Shown one piece after another: positions 7,327-14,725 of a DNA stretch of 15,513 nucleotides (position 1 is its first letter; each line of letters begins with the position of its first letter). Where the stretch lies: assembly GCA_947463285.1 (NCBI GenBank), contig CANHTV010000034.1:1-15513 (forward strand). Reading direction: 5' to 3'. The position numbers and the translations under genes were made by a program. This DNA is from Verrucomicrobiaceae bacterium (lineage in GTDB: Bacteria; Verrucomicrobiota; Verrucomicrobiia; Verrucomicrobiales; Verrucomicrobiaceae). Under the pieces are notes generated by a model. It was not told the origin of the DNA. It saw only the letters and a program-made list of their open reading frames with translations, and made no database searches.

Positions 7327-9206
7327 GCCTGCCGCTTTACCAGCCTGACAGCACCAGCTCGACACGCTTTTTGTTTTTTACCGGCAAGGGAGGCGTGGGT
7401 AAAACCTCCCTCTCCTGTGCCACCGCCTTGAAGCTTGCCTCAGCGGGGAAACGCGTGCTTTTGGTGAGCACGGACCCGGCATCAAATCTGGATGAAGTGC
7501 TGGAGGTGAAGCTCGGCAATCAGCCTACGTCCATCCCCGATGTGCCGGGGCTGGAGGCACTGAACATTAATCCTGCCGAGGCCGCAGCAGCCTATCGCGA
7601 ACGCTTAATTGGCCCAATGCGCGGGCTTTTGCCCGAGGCAGCACTGCGCAGCATGGAGGAGCAGCTTTCAGGCTCATGCACCGTCGAGATTGCAGCTTTT
7701 GATGAGTTCTCAGGCCTCATCGGTGACCCCAAGGCCGCTGAGGCCTATGATCATGTGATCTTCGACACAGCGCCCACCGGTCACACACTGCGTCTCATGA
7801 GTTTGGCGAAAGCCTGGGACCAGTTTCTCGATCACAATACCAGCGGCACCTCATGCCTCGGGCCGCTAGCAGGCCTGGAAAAGCAGCGCGTCATTTATGA
7901 AAACACGGTCAATGTGCTGGCGGATGCAGCCGCTACCACGCTCATCCTGGTGAGCCGTCCACAAGTCTCCGCCCTACGCGAGGCGGAACGCACCGCCAAA
8001 GAGCTCGGAGCCCTCGGTGTGACGAACCAACAGTTGGTGATCAATGGAGTCTTTATCAGCACCGTCGCCAAATATCATGCAGGTGCTGAAAAGACCACCG
8101 AAGAGCCGCATTCTGGCGAACGCGCCTACGACAGCGTCGCGCAGGCCATGCAGCAGCGTGGAGAAAAGGCCATGAACAAAGCCGCTGCCTTCATCAGCAG
8201 CCTGCCCAGCTTTCAAGTGCCCCTGCGTCCGATCAACATCCTCGGCATTGCCGGACTCAAGGTTCTTTTGGAGGGCGAAACCCTGGAGTGCGGCAGCCCT
8301 GCTGCCACGACCGAAACCGGCAGCAAGCTGCCGCAGCCCAAAGCTGATGCCTTTCCAGCTCTCGAAAGCTTGGCGACACTCATCGCCGACTTTGAAAAAC
8401 AAGGCCACGGCGTCATCATGACCATGGGCAAGGGCGGTGTCGGTAAAACGACCGTCGCCGCAGCCATCGCGGTCTTGCTGGCGAGGCATGGACACAAGGT
8501 CCACCTAAGCACGACCGATCCCGCCGCGCACATCGCGCAGACTTTGGACGAACAGGTGGAGGGCCTCACCCTCAGCCGCATCGATCCCGCCACTGAGACG
8601 GCTGCTTACACCGCCGAGGTCTTGGCGAAACAAGGCCCGCAGATGGATGAAGCAGGCCGGTCCTTGCTCGAAGAAGACCTGCGCTCGCCATGCACCGAAG
8701 AGATCGCCGTGTTCCGTGCCTTTGCCCGCGAGGTCGGTCAGGGCAAAGACCGCTTTGTCGTTCTCGATACTGCTCCCACCGGCCACACACTCCTACTTCT
8801 GGATGCCAGTGAGGCTTATCAGCGTGAACTTGAACGGCAGGCACGCAGCACGCAGCCGGAGGAAGTACTGAGATTGCTTGAGCGGCTTCGTGATCCTGCC
8901 TTCACGCGAATCCTGCTCGTCACCCTGCCAGAGGCCACGCCTGTGCATGAGGCAGCTACGCTTCAGGAAGACCTGCGTCGTGCGCACATCGAGCCCTTTG
9001 CCTGGGTCATCAATCAAAGCCTGCTGCAAAGCGGCTCCAGTGATCCGCTGCTCCAGCGTCGGGAGTTGAGCGAGCATCGTTACATCACCGAAGTCATCGA
9101 AAAACACGCCACCCGCACCGCCTGGCTCCCTTGGCAGGCTGAGGAACCCGTCGGCCCTGAAGCCTTACAGACCTTGGCAAACTCCAACATTCACAGTCAC
9201 CCATGA
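7323..9206 (+). CDS. arsA: ArsA arsenite-stimulated ATPase (two-domain)
   Basis: A 627-residue tandem ATPase with two homologous halves. Each has a deviant Walker A (GKGGVGKT at 21-28 and 369-376) and a DTAPTGHT signature (148-155 and 482-489). C119, C178 and C457 occupy the contexts of E. coli Cys113, Cys172 and Cys422, the metalloid site between the halves. The protein normally powers the ArsB efflux pump using As(III) delivered by ArsD. It is longer than R773 ArsA (583 residues), partly because of an extended interdomain linker at about 320-355 whose DNA contains a REP-like palindrome. The ATG at 7323 overlaps the arsD stop; a TTG at 7281 would add an Arg-rich leader read from arsD sequence and is rejected. 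No ArsB or Acr3 gene is present here. Confidence 0.96.
   Translation: MSLPLYQPDSTSSTRFLFFTGKGGVGKTSLSCATALKLASAGKRVLLVSTDPASNLDEVLEVKLGNQPTSIPDVPGLEALNINPAEAAAAYRERLIGPMRGLLPEAALRSMEEQLSGSCTVEIAAFDEFSGLIGDPKAAEAYDHVIFDTAPTGHTLRLMSLAKAWDQFLDHNTSGTSCLGPLAGLEKQRVIYENTVNVLADAAATTLILVSRPQVSALREAERTAKELGALGVTNQQLVINGVFISTVAKYHAGAEKTTEEPHSGERAYDSVAQAMQQRGEKAMNKAAAFISSLPSFQVPLRPINILGIAGLKVLLEGETLECGSPAATTETGSKLPQPKADAFPALESLATLIADFEKQGHGVIMTMGKGGVGKTTVAAAIAVLLARHGHKVHLSTTDPAAHIAQTLDEQVEGLTLSRIDPATETAAYTAEVLAKQGPQMDEAGRSLLEEDLRSPCTEEIAVFRAFAREVGQGKDRFVVLDTAPTGHTLLLLDASEAYQRELERQARSTQPEEVLRLLERLRDPAFTRILLVTLPEATPVHEAATLQEDLRRAHIEPFAWVINQSLLQSGSSDPLLQRRELSEHRYITEVIEKHATRTAWLPWQAEEPVGPEALQTLANSNIHSHP
8284..8340. 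repeat. REP-like palindrome inside the arsA linker
   Basis: tgcggcagccctgctgcc (8289-8306) and ggcagcaagctgccgca (8319-8335) form an imperfect inverted repeat around a 12-nt loop, with weaker pairing out to about 8284 and 8340. It is translated in frame as CGSPAATTETGSKLPQ (323-338) in the interdomain linker. From memory, very similar palindromes lie between genes in verrucomicrobial genomes, which suggests a captured mobile repeat. Confidence 0.65.
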
Positions 9207-9412
9207 CCTACCTCTACGAAACCATTCCCCTGAATGAAAGTGATGCCGTCGAGCACTTTGAGATCGAGCAAAACCTCAGTGACCTGCCACTGACAGAGCA
9301 TCCAGTCACAGGGCAGCCCATCCAGCGTGTCATTCTCGGCGGCTGGGGATTGCCTTCAGCCAAAGCCACCGTACCTCAGACCTGCTGCACACCCGGCAGC
9401 GGCTGCTGCTGA
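9203..9412 (+). CDS. FmdB-like small protein without zinc cysteines, with Cys-rich tail
   Basis: A 69-residue protein whose ATG overlaps the arsA stop (ATGA), so it is translationally coupled to the ars operon. Residues 2-50 follow the FmdB/zinc-ribbon family: TYLYE at the start, FEIEQNLSDLPLTEHPVTG, then RVILGGWGL. In FmdB two CxxC knuckles bind zinc; here the first is replaced by ETIPLNES and the second (CPECG) by HPVTG, so no zinc ribbon can form. Instead the protein ends TCCTPGSGCC, with C61, C62, C68 and C69 as its only cysteines. The tail could bind As(III) or another soft metal, in the manner of ArsD's CC...C site. That role is inferred from position and residues; no function is established. 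Confidence 0.8.
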   Translation: MTYLYETIPLNESDAVEHFEIEQNLSDLPLTEHPVTGQPIQRVILGGWGLPSAKATVPQTCCTPGSGCC

Positions 9413-9432
9413 TCCCTTCGGAGGCTTTTGAC

Positions 9433-10089
9433 ATGAACAAATTGATCGCCGAATTCCTGGGCACCTTCACCCTCGTCTTTGCAGGCACCGGGGCCATCAT
9501 CATCAACGACCTCAGCAGCGGAGCCATCACGCATGTCGGCATCGCACTGACCTTTGGCCTCGTGGTCATGGCCATGATCTACACCTACGGAGACATCTCC
9601 GGTGCCCAGATGAATCCCGCCGTCACCACCGCTCTCGCCGCAGCGGGCCGTCAACCCTGGCACAGCGTGCCCGGCTACGTCACCGCCCAGAGTCTGGGGG
9701 CCATCACCGCCAGCCTGACGCTGAAGCTACTCTTCCCCACTCACGCCAGCCTTGGCGCGACACAGCCAGCTGGAGTAGAAATGCAGAGCTTTATTATGGA
9801 GGTGATCCTCACCGCCATCCTCATGCTCACCATTTTAAAAATCTCCCGTGGGACCAAGGAAAAAGGCATCACAGCTGCTATCGCCATCGGTGGGGTCGTG
9901 GGGCTGGAGGCCCTCTTTGCGGGTCCGATCTGTGGAGCCTCCATGAACCCGGCGCGCTCTCTAGGCCCAGCCCTGGTTTCCGGCCAAATACAGCACCTCT
10001 GGTTATACCTCAGCGCCACCACGCTCGGCGCCCTTTTGGCCATCCCCCTGGATCGTTGCACCCACAACGCAACCAACTCTGTAGAATGA
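9433..10089 (+). CDS. Aquaporin/MIP channel in ars operon (AqpS-like role)
   Basis: A 218-residue membrane channel with six hydrophobic segments and both NPA half-helices: SGAQMNPAVT (NPA 61-63) and GASMNPARS (NPA 172-174). Aligning on the NPA boxes, the selectivity-filter positions of E. coli AqpZ (F43/H174/T183/R189) become F41/A160/A169/R175. Losing the TM5 histidine predicts a wider, not water-only pore that could pass uncharged As(OH)3. In Sinorhizobium meliloti an aquaporin (AqpS) takes the place of ArsB in the ars operon and lets As(III) out down its gradient; the same role is inferred here. A good Shine-Dalgarno (ggagg, 9420-9424) sits 8 nt before the ATG. Confidence 0.9.
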   Translation: MNKLIAEFLGTFTLVFAGTGAIIINDLSSGAITHVGIALTFGLVVMAMIYTYGDISGAQMNPAVTTALAAAGRQPWHSVPGYVTAQSLGAITASLTLKLLFPTHASLGATQPAGVEMQSFIMEVILTAILMLTILKISRGTKEKGITAAIAIGGVVGLEALFAGPICGASMNPARSLGPALVSGQIQHLWLYLSATTLGALLAIPLDRCTHNATNSVE

Positions 10090-10107
10090 CGAAGCACACT
10101 CCTCATT

Positions 10108-10135
10108 GAACCAGGAACTACGAACCAAGAACCAC
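10108..10135. repeat. Short gaacca/aagaac tandem repeat before arsC
   Basis: The 51-bp aquaporin-arsC gap holds two degenerate copies of a ~14-bp unit (gaaccaggaacta, then gaaccaagaacca). This gaacca-rich low-complexity type occurs between genes in many bacteria. No Shine-Dalgarno is visible for arsC after it. Confidence 0.4.
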
Positions 10136-10140
10136 TCCCC

Positions 10141-10584
10141 ATGAAACCTACCATCCTTATCCTTTGCACAGGCAATTCCTGCCGTTCTCATCTCGCTGAA
10201 GGCATTCTGCGCCGGGCGCTCGGCGCGGAATACAACGTCGCTAGCGCCGGCTCAAAGCCCGCGGGTTATGTCCACCCTCTCGGCATCAAAGCCATGGCCG
10301 AGATCGGCATCGACATCAGTGCCCACACCAGCAAGCACATGGACGAATTTCTCACCCAGAACGTCGAGACCGTCATCACTGTCTGTGGCAATGCGGATCA
10401 GGCCTGCCCGATGTTCCCAGGGCAGCTTAATCGCCACCACTGGGGCTTTGACGACCCCGCCCACGCCACCGGCACCGAGGAGGAGATCATGAATGTCTTC
10501 CGCCGCGTGCGGGACGAGATCAAACGCGTCTTTGATGCCTATGCCGCCGGACGTCTCGATCAGGCGAAACTGAGCGCTGCCTAA
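10141..10584 (+). CDS. arsC: ArsC arsenate reductase, LMW-phosphatase (thioredoxin-linked) type
   Basis: A 147-residue enzyme of the low-molecular-weight tyrosine-phosphatase fold that reduces As(V) to As(III). The P-loop CTGNSCRS (9-16, CX5R) carries the nucleophile C9; C82 and C89 (VCGNADQACP) are the relay cysteines corresponding to C10/C82/C89 of Staphylococcus aureus ArsC, whose disulfide is reset by thioredoxin. DDP at 104-106 supplies the general-acid aspartate region. Being last in the operon it would make the As(III) that ArsA and the aquaporin handle. It has no visible Shine-Dalgarno, so expression may depend on read-through from the aquaporin gene 51 bp upstream. Confidence 0.94.
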   Translation: MKPTILILCTGNSCRSHLAEGILRRALGAEYNVASAGSKPAGYVHPLGIKAMAEIGIDISAHTSKHMDEFLTQNVETVITVCGNADQACPMFPGQLNRHHWGFDDPAHATGTEEEIMNVFRRVRDEIKRVFDAYAAGRLDQAKLSAA

Positions 10585-10986
10585 GCCGCCTTTTCAAACG
10601 CTCTTCGATACACCGACTCACTCGGATTCACCACAGTGTGGCAGAAGCTTTTCCAAGCAGATGCCGCCGCTAGGGAATATAGAGACGCACTCATCTGTAC
10701 ATTCAGCGACATGAAAGTGGCCTGCGTCTGGCGCTGCGAATGATTTGAGACCCCAAGCTTCGCTGAAATTAAGTGGGGTCTATACCCCATAGCAGTGCTG
10801 CCAGCAGCTAGACAGCTTTATCTCAGTCATAAACAACCGACATGAGACCTGCTGAACCACTGCTACCTACGACGCTGCCCGCTGCCAATAATGGCATCGC
10901 TATCGTCTTGAGTCTGATAGCCAGCATTGCGGCTACTTACGCCCGCAGACTATTCGGAACGCAGATGTGAGTCTGCTCTTCTTCCC
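10585..10986. other. Non-coding stretch between arsC and cbpA
   Basis: About 400 bp with no recognisable gene. Weak open frames exist on both strands but show no family resemblance. It contains the overlapping inverted repeats at 10748-10789 and a start-stop ATGTGA (10965-10970) shortly before cbpA. No T-tracted terminator is seen after arsC, and I could not place a convincing promoter for cbpA. Confidence 0.6.
10748..10789 (+). promoter_or_regulatory. Two mutually exclusive hairpins, function unknown
   Basis: agacccca (10748-10755) pairs perfectly with tggggtct (10774-10781), and the same tggggt (10774-10779) pairs with acccca (10784-10789) across a 4-nt loop. Only one hairpin can form at a time, as in an attenuator. 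The smaller palindrome could instead be a dimeric repressor site. It lies about 200 bp before cbpA. Confidence 0.4.
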
Positions 10987-11967
10987 ATGTCCGTCGCCTT
11001 CAAAGACTATTACTCTGTGCTCGGCGTCGTTCGCGATTCGAGCGCCGACGACATCAAGAAAGCCTTCCGCCGCCTGGCTCGGAAATACCATCCTGATGTC
11101 GCAAAGAACAAGGCGATCGCCGAGGAAAAATTCAAGGAAATCAACGAAGCCTACGAAGTCCTCAGCGATCCTGAGAAACGCAGAAAATATGATCACCTCG
11201 GACCCGAGGGCCGCACGTGGCAAGAGGCGGAAGCACAAGGCGATGGAGCCGGGAAGGAGTTCCACTTTGGCGGCACCGGTTTCAGCGACTTCTTCGAGCA
11301 ATATTTCAGTGGTGGCAGCCGCTACGGATTTCCGCCAGGCGCACACGACAGCGGAACTGGAGCCCAGAGTCAGCGCACGCGCACACATCGCGGCAGCGAC
11401 ATTGAGGGCGACATCCTCGTCACGCTGGAAGAAGCCATGCACGGCACGCTTCGTCCCCTTTCCTTGCAGACCATCAATCGCGAAACAGGGCAGGCCGAAA
11501 CGCGCAGTTTCCAGGTGCGCATTCCACCTGGTTCAACTGATGGCCGCCGCATCCGCCTCTCCGGTCAGGGCGAATCCGGCCTCGGTGGCGGCCCTGCGGG
11601 CGATCTCTTCCTGCGGATTCGGCACGCGGCTCATCCAGATTTCACCAGCCATGATGCAGACATTTTCCACGAGCTAGACATCGCCCCCTGGGAGGCCGTT
11701 CTAGGCGCTGAAGTCGTCGTGCGCACGCTTGATGGCGCTGTCAAGATACGCATCCCGGCAGGCTCAGAGAACACACTCAAAATGCGCGTACGCGGTCGTG
11801 GCTTACCCAAAGACAAGAACAGTGAGCGTGGCGACTTTTTTGTTATTCTCAGAGTAGTGACGCCCAGTACTCTCAACGATGAGGAACGCGAAGCGTGGAT
11901 AAAACTGCGTGACATTTCCAGCTTCCGAGCACGCCCTGCGCACGAGCCACAATCCACTACGCCATGA
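10987..11967 (+). CDS. cbpA: CbpA-type DnaJ co-chaperone
   Basis: A 326-residue type II (zinc-finger-free) Hsp40. The J domain spans about 6-70, starting DYYSVLGV, with HPD at 35-37, which stimulates the DnaK ATPase. A Gly/Phe-rich stretch follows (HFGGTGFSDFFEQYFSGG), then the substrate-binding C-terminal domains (RIPPGSTDGRRIRLSGQGE, GDLFLRI, GRGLP). There is no CXXCXGXG repeat, which separates it from DnaJ proper. The ATG at 10987 is used; a TTG at 10927 would add 20 residues before the J domain. Its stop overlaps the next start (ATGA), and the next gene is a CbpM-like modulator, which supports the CbpA name. Confidence 0.9.
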   Translation: MSVAFKDYYSVLGVVRDSSADDIKKAFRRLARKYHPDVAKNKAIAEEKFKEINEAYEVLSDPEKRRKYDHLGPEGRTWQEAEAQGDGAGKEFHFGGTGFSDFFEQYFSGGSRYGFPPGAHDSGTGAQSQRTRTHRGSDIEGDILVTLEEAMHGTLRPLSLQTINRETGQAETRSFQVRIPPGSTDGRRIRLSGQGESGLGGGPAGDLFLRIRHAAHPDFTSHDADIFHELDIAPWEAVLGAEVVVRTLDGAVKIRIPAGSENTLKMRVRGRGLPKDKNSERGDFFVILRVVTPSTLNDEEREAWIKLRDISSFRARPAHEPQSTTP

Positions 11968-12290
11968 AGTCCGACTCTACCACGATCTCGCCTGATCTTT
12001 CCGTTTACGACGATGACACCGACATCCATTTCTCTATCGAAGTCATAGCAGAACTAACGGGCATCGATCCCCAAACCATCCTCTACTACCAGGCTCAGGG
12101 CTTTATCCGTCCTGCCACCCGCGAGGTTGGAGATGACAAGTTATTCGACAGCGAGTGCCTGCGTCAGCTTAGACGGATTGAGCACCTACGCGCGACCTGT
12201 GAGGTGAACAATGTTGGCTTGAGGCTCATCCTTGACCTTCTTCATGAAATCGAATGCCTTCGTGAAGAACGTCGGCAACCACGCCACTGA
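11964..12290 (+). CDS. cbpM: CbpM-like chaperone modulator (MerR-type HTH fold)
   Basis: A 108-residue protein with an acidic N-terminus, then a MerR-like motif FSIEVIAELTGIDPQTILYYQAQGFIRPA (27-55) and a C-terminal helical part (RQLRRIEHLRATCEVNNVGLRLILDLLHEIECLRE) in the dimer-helix position. E. coli CbpM, of similar size, binds the CbpA J domain and inhibits it. The 4-bp overlap with cbpA and the paired order are the main reasons for this call. A DNA-binding heat-shock repressor of the HspR type is the alternative, and it too sits beside dnaJ-like genes. Confidence 0.8.
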   Translation: MKSDSTTISPDLSVYDDDTDIHFSIEVIAELTGIDPQTILYYQAQGFIRPATREVGDDKLFDSECLRQLRRIEHLRATCEVNNVGLRLILDLLHEIECLREERRQPRH

Positions 12291-12376
12291 CGATCTTCTC
12301 ATACCATGCTCACCATCCGCCGATTCCACTCCCGACACGCCAACCAAGCCGATAGCTTGATGAATGGGAGCGCATC

Positions 12377-13576
12377 ATGAAGACGAGCCCACCACGCGTA
12401 CTGACGCTCAATGCGGGCTCTTCGAGCATCAAATTTGCTGTCTATCGGGTGGGTGATCCTTTGTTGCTGGAGTTGCACGGGAAGATTGATCACATTGGCC
12501 TGGATGGAACGCATTTGATCTTCCACGACACGGCCACCGACCAGCAGGAAAGCCTGCCGGTCGCGGTGGTGGATCATTCGGCGGCGGCGATGTTTTTGAT
12601 CGATTGGTTGGAAGGTTGGAAATTTTTCGATGCCATTTGGGCGGTGGGGCATCGCGTGGTGCATGGCATGGCTCATGCCGAGCCCACGTTCGTTACGACG
12701 ACACTCGTCGGTGAGTTGCACCGCATCACGCCCTATGCGCCGAATCATTTACCGCAGGAGCTGGGGCTCATCCAGGCGCTGCATCACCGGCATCCTGGGC
12801 TGCCGCAACTGGCCTGCTTTGACACCTCTTTTCACTGCACCATGCCGCGTGTCGCTCGGCTGCTGCCGATCCCTCGACGCTACGAGGCACTCGGCGTGCA
12901 ACGCTACGGTTTCCATGGCCTGTCCTATGCTTACTTGATGGAGGAACTCGTGCGCCTCAACGATCCTGCGGCGACGAAGGGTCGCGTGATCCTGGCCCAT
13001 CTGGGCAATGGGGCCAGCCTAGCGGCGGTGTGTGATGGTGAGAGCCTCGACACGAGCATGAGTTTCACACCAGCATCCGGCCTCGTCATGGGCACACGCT
13101 CTGGCGATCTCGATCCTGGACTGCTGGCGTTTTTATCCAAAAACGACCAAGTGACCCCTGCCCTCTTTGACCGCATGATCAATCATGAGTCCGGCATGTT
13201 GGGCATCTCGGAGACCAGCTCGGACATGCGTGATCTGCTGGAGCAAGAGGCCACGGATGTGCGCTCAGCTGAGGCAGTGGCGCTGTTTTGCTATCAGGCG
13301 AAGAAGTGGATCGGTGCGTTCTCCGCCGTGCTCGATGGGCTTGATACGCTGGTCTTCTCCGGTGGCATCGGTGAAAACTCCCCCCAAGTGCGCACCCGCA
13401 TCTGCCAGGGACTCGACTTCCTCGGCATCGAACTCGATGAAAAGCGCAATGCCATCTCTGCGCCGGTGATTTCCACGGAAGGCAGCCGCGCCACGGTGCG
13501 AGTAATCAGCACCAATGAGGAACTCATGATCGCACGCTCAGTGTGTCGGGCCATGGAGCTCTCCTCCGCTTGCTAG
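12377..13576 (+). CDS. ackA: Acetate kinase
   Basis: A 399-residue, full-length acetate kinase that interconverts acetyl phosphate + ADP and acetate + ATP. Family blocks appear in order: LNAGSSSIKF (11-20, N12), GHRVVHG (91-97, R93), CFDTSFH (147-153, D149), YGFHG (177-181, H180), LAHLGNGAS (206-214), MGTRSGDLDPG (238-248, R241), FSGGIGEN, and TNEE near the C-terminus. These match the catalytic Asn/Arg/Asp/His/Arg/Glu set of Methanosarcina thermophila AckA. A Shine-Dalgarno gggag stands just before the ATG. The phosphoketolase gene that would feed it acetyl phosphate, two genes downstream, is broken, so its partner would have to be Pta or another phosphoketolase elsewhere. Confidence 0.96.
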   Translation: MKTSPPRVLTLNAGSSSIKFAVYRVGDPLLLELHGKIDHIGLDGTHLIFHDTATDQQESLPVAVVDHSAAAMFLIDWLEGWKFFDAIWAVGHRVVHGMAHAEPTFVTTTLVGELHRITPYAPNHLPQELGLIQALHHRHPGLPQLACFDTSFHCTMPRVARLLPIPRRYEALGVQRYGFHGLSYAYLMEELVRLNDPAATKGRVILAHLGNGASLAAVCDGESLDTSMSFTPASGLVMGTRSGDLDPGLLAFLSKNDQVTPALFDRMINHESGMLGISETSSDMRDLLEQEATDVRSAEAVALFCYQAKKWIGAFSAVLDGLDTLVFSGGIGENSPQVRTRICQGLDFLGIELDEKRNAISAPVISTEGSRATVRVISTNEELMIARSVCRAMELSSAC

Positions 13577-13681
13577 GCAGTGACCACGTCACTCGCCAGT
13601 AGGACATCACCCCATGGCAGATCGGCGCGGGGACCTTCACGTTGAGTTTACGCGCTCAGAAGAACCAAAACCGCGCACACC

Positions 13682-14068
13682 ATGTTGATCCAATTAAACA
13701 CAGACAAGACGGTCAAAGAAGCTGCCGAGGCGCTGCACATCGCCGTCGAGGCTCATCACTTCGGCGTCATGCAGGTGCATGATCTACGCGAGACCATGTG
13801 GAAAAAGGGCGTCGAGATCGCTCACGAATGCCTGATCTTCGAAGTCTGCCAGCCCCAGCAAGCCAAGAAGGTGCTGGATGCGAACATGAGCATCTCCACC
13901 GCTCTGCCCTGCCGCATCTCCATCTATGAAGAAGGCGGCAAAACCACTCTCGCCACCCTCAAGCCCACGACGCTGCTGGCGATGTTCAACACGCCGCAAC
14001 TCAACGACGTGGCGAAGGAAGTGGAGGACTCGATTCTCGCGATCATGACGGCTTCGGCATCGGCCTGA
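13682..14068 (+). CDS. DUF302-domain protein
   Basis: A 128-residue cytoplasmic protein with no signal peptide. The pattern HHFGVMQVHDLRETMWKKG followed by IFEVCQPQQAKKVLDANMSISTALPCRISIYEEGGKTTLA is that of the DUF302 family: an alpha/beta fold with a 'G...VHDL...L..KG' opening and an 'EVC.P..A..VL' centre. No catalytic role is known. DUF302 genes often lie in stress or sulfur/metal clusters; here it sits between ackA and the phosphoketolase remnant and is probably co-transcribed with them. The 105-bp gap from ackA has only a weak 6-bp hairpin (13579-13593), and no Shine-Dalgarno is visible. Confidence 0.82.
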   Translation: MLIQLNTDKTVKEAAEALHIAVEAHHFGVMQVHDLRETMWKKGVEIAHECLIFEVCQPQQAKKVLDANMSISTALPCRISIYEEGGKTTLATLKPTTLLAMFNTPQLNDVAKEVEDSILAIMTASASA

Positions 14069-14111
14069 ACGAGCTGTCGCCATTATCCAGAGAGCCGCAG
14101 CCAAATCATCC

Positions 14112-14661
14112 ATGAAAAACAACTCCCTGTCTCCCGACCAACTCCAGCGCATCGACGCCTACTGGCGTGCTGCCAATTACCTCTCGGTCGGGCAGATTTT
14201 CCTCGCGAATAATCCGCTACTGAAGCGACCGCTCGAGCTCACGGATATCAAGCACATGCTGCTCGGGCACTGGGGCACGACGCCGGGACAGAACTTCATC
14301 TATGCGCACCTGAATCGCGTCATCAAAGCCCATGACCTCGACATGATCTATGTCTCCGGACCAGGGCACGGAGGTCCGGCGGTGGTCAGCAATACTTACC
14401 TCGAAGGCACCTACAGCGAGGTCTATCCGTGGCTACAAAGAAGAAGGCACCATCACCACGCCCTTTGACATGGCCGCACTGAATGACCTCGACCGTTTCC
14501 ACCTCGTCATGGACACCCTCGAGCGCCTGCCACAAACCGGCACCAAAGGTCTCGCCCTCAAAGAACGGCTCAAGGCCAAGCTCATCGAGCACAAGCACTA
14601 CATCGACCAAAACGGCCAGGACATGCCCGAGGTGCGTGATTGGAAGTGGAGCGCTCAATAA
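14112..14661 (+). pseudogene. xfp: Phosphoketolase gene with large internal deletion
   Basis: Codons 1-106 (14112-14429) encode an intact phosphoketolase N-terminus: DAYWRAANYLSVGQIFL, IKHMLLGHWGTTPGQNFIYA, YVSGPGHGGPAVVSNTYLEG, ending YSEVYP. At about 14427-14433 the sequence jumps, in a different frame, to the extreme C-terminus of the same family: GYKEEGTITTPFDM, DRFHLVMDTLERLPQ, KLIEHKHYIDQNGQDMPE, RDWKW (stop 14659-14661). A normal enzyme is about 790 residues, so roughly 600 codons (about 1.8 kb), including most TPP-binding residues, are gone. The junction is also frameshifted, so no hybrid is made: the upstream frame ends at 14468. The intact enzyme would split xylulose-5-P or fructose-6-P to acetyl phosphate for AckA. 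Assembly collapse is an alternative explanation. Confidence 0.88.
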
Positions 14662-14725
14662 CCGCACCGATAACGAGGCGGAAACTGAATGCACTACGAT
14701 GCGTAATGCATCGCAAGCCCACCAG

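Noticed and set aside
10581..10790. Minus-strand 69-codon frame after arsC
   Set aside because: No recognisable family, no Shine-Dalgarno, and its start lies inside the inverted repeats. The plus strand also has an open stretch here in frame with arsC after its stop, so neither is convincing.
10774..10792. CsoR-type metal operator
   Set aside because: The arms run GGGGT..ACCCC, the reverse of the usual CsoR arrangement, and no CsoR or copper gene is nearby.
13579..13593. Terminator after ackA
   Set aside because: Only a 6-bp stem with a 3-nt loop and no T-tract; too weak to call.
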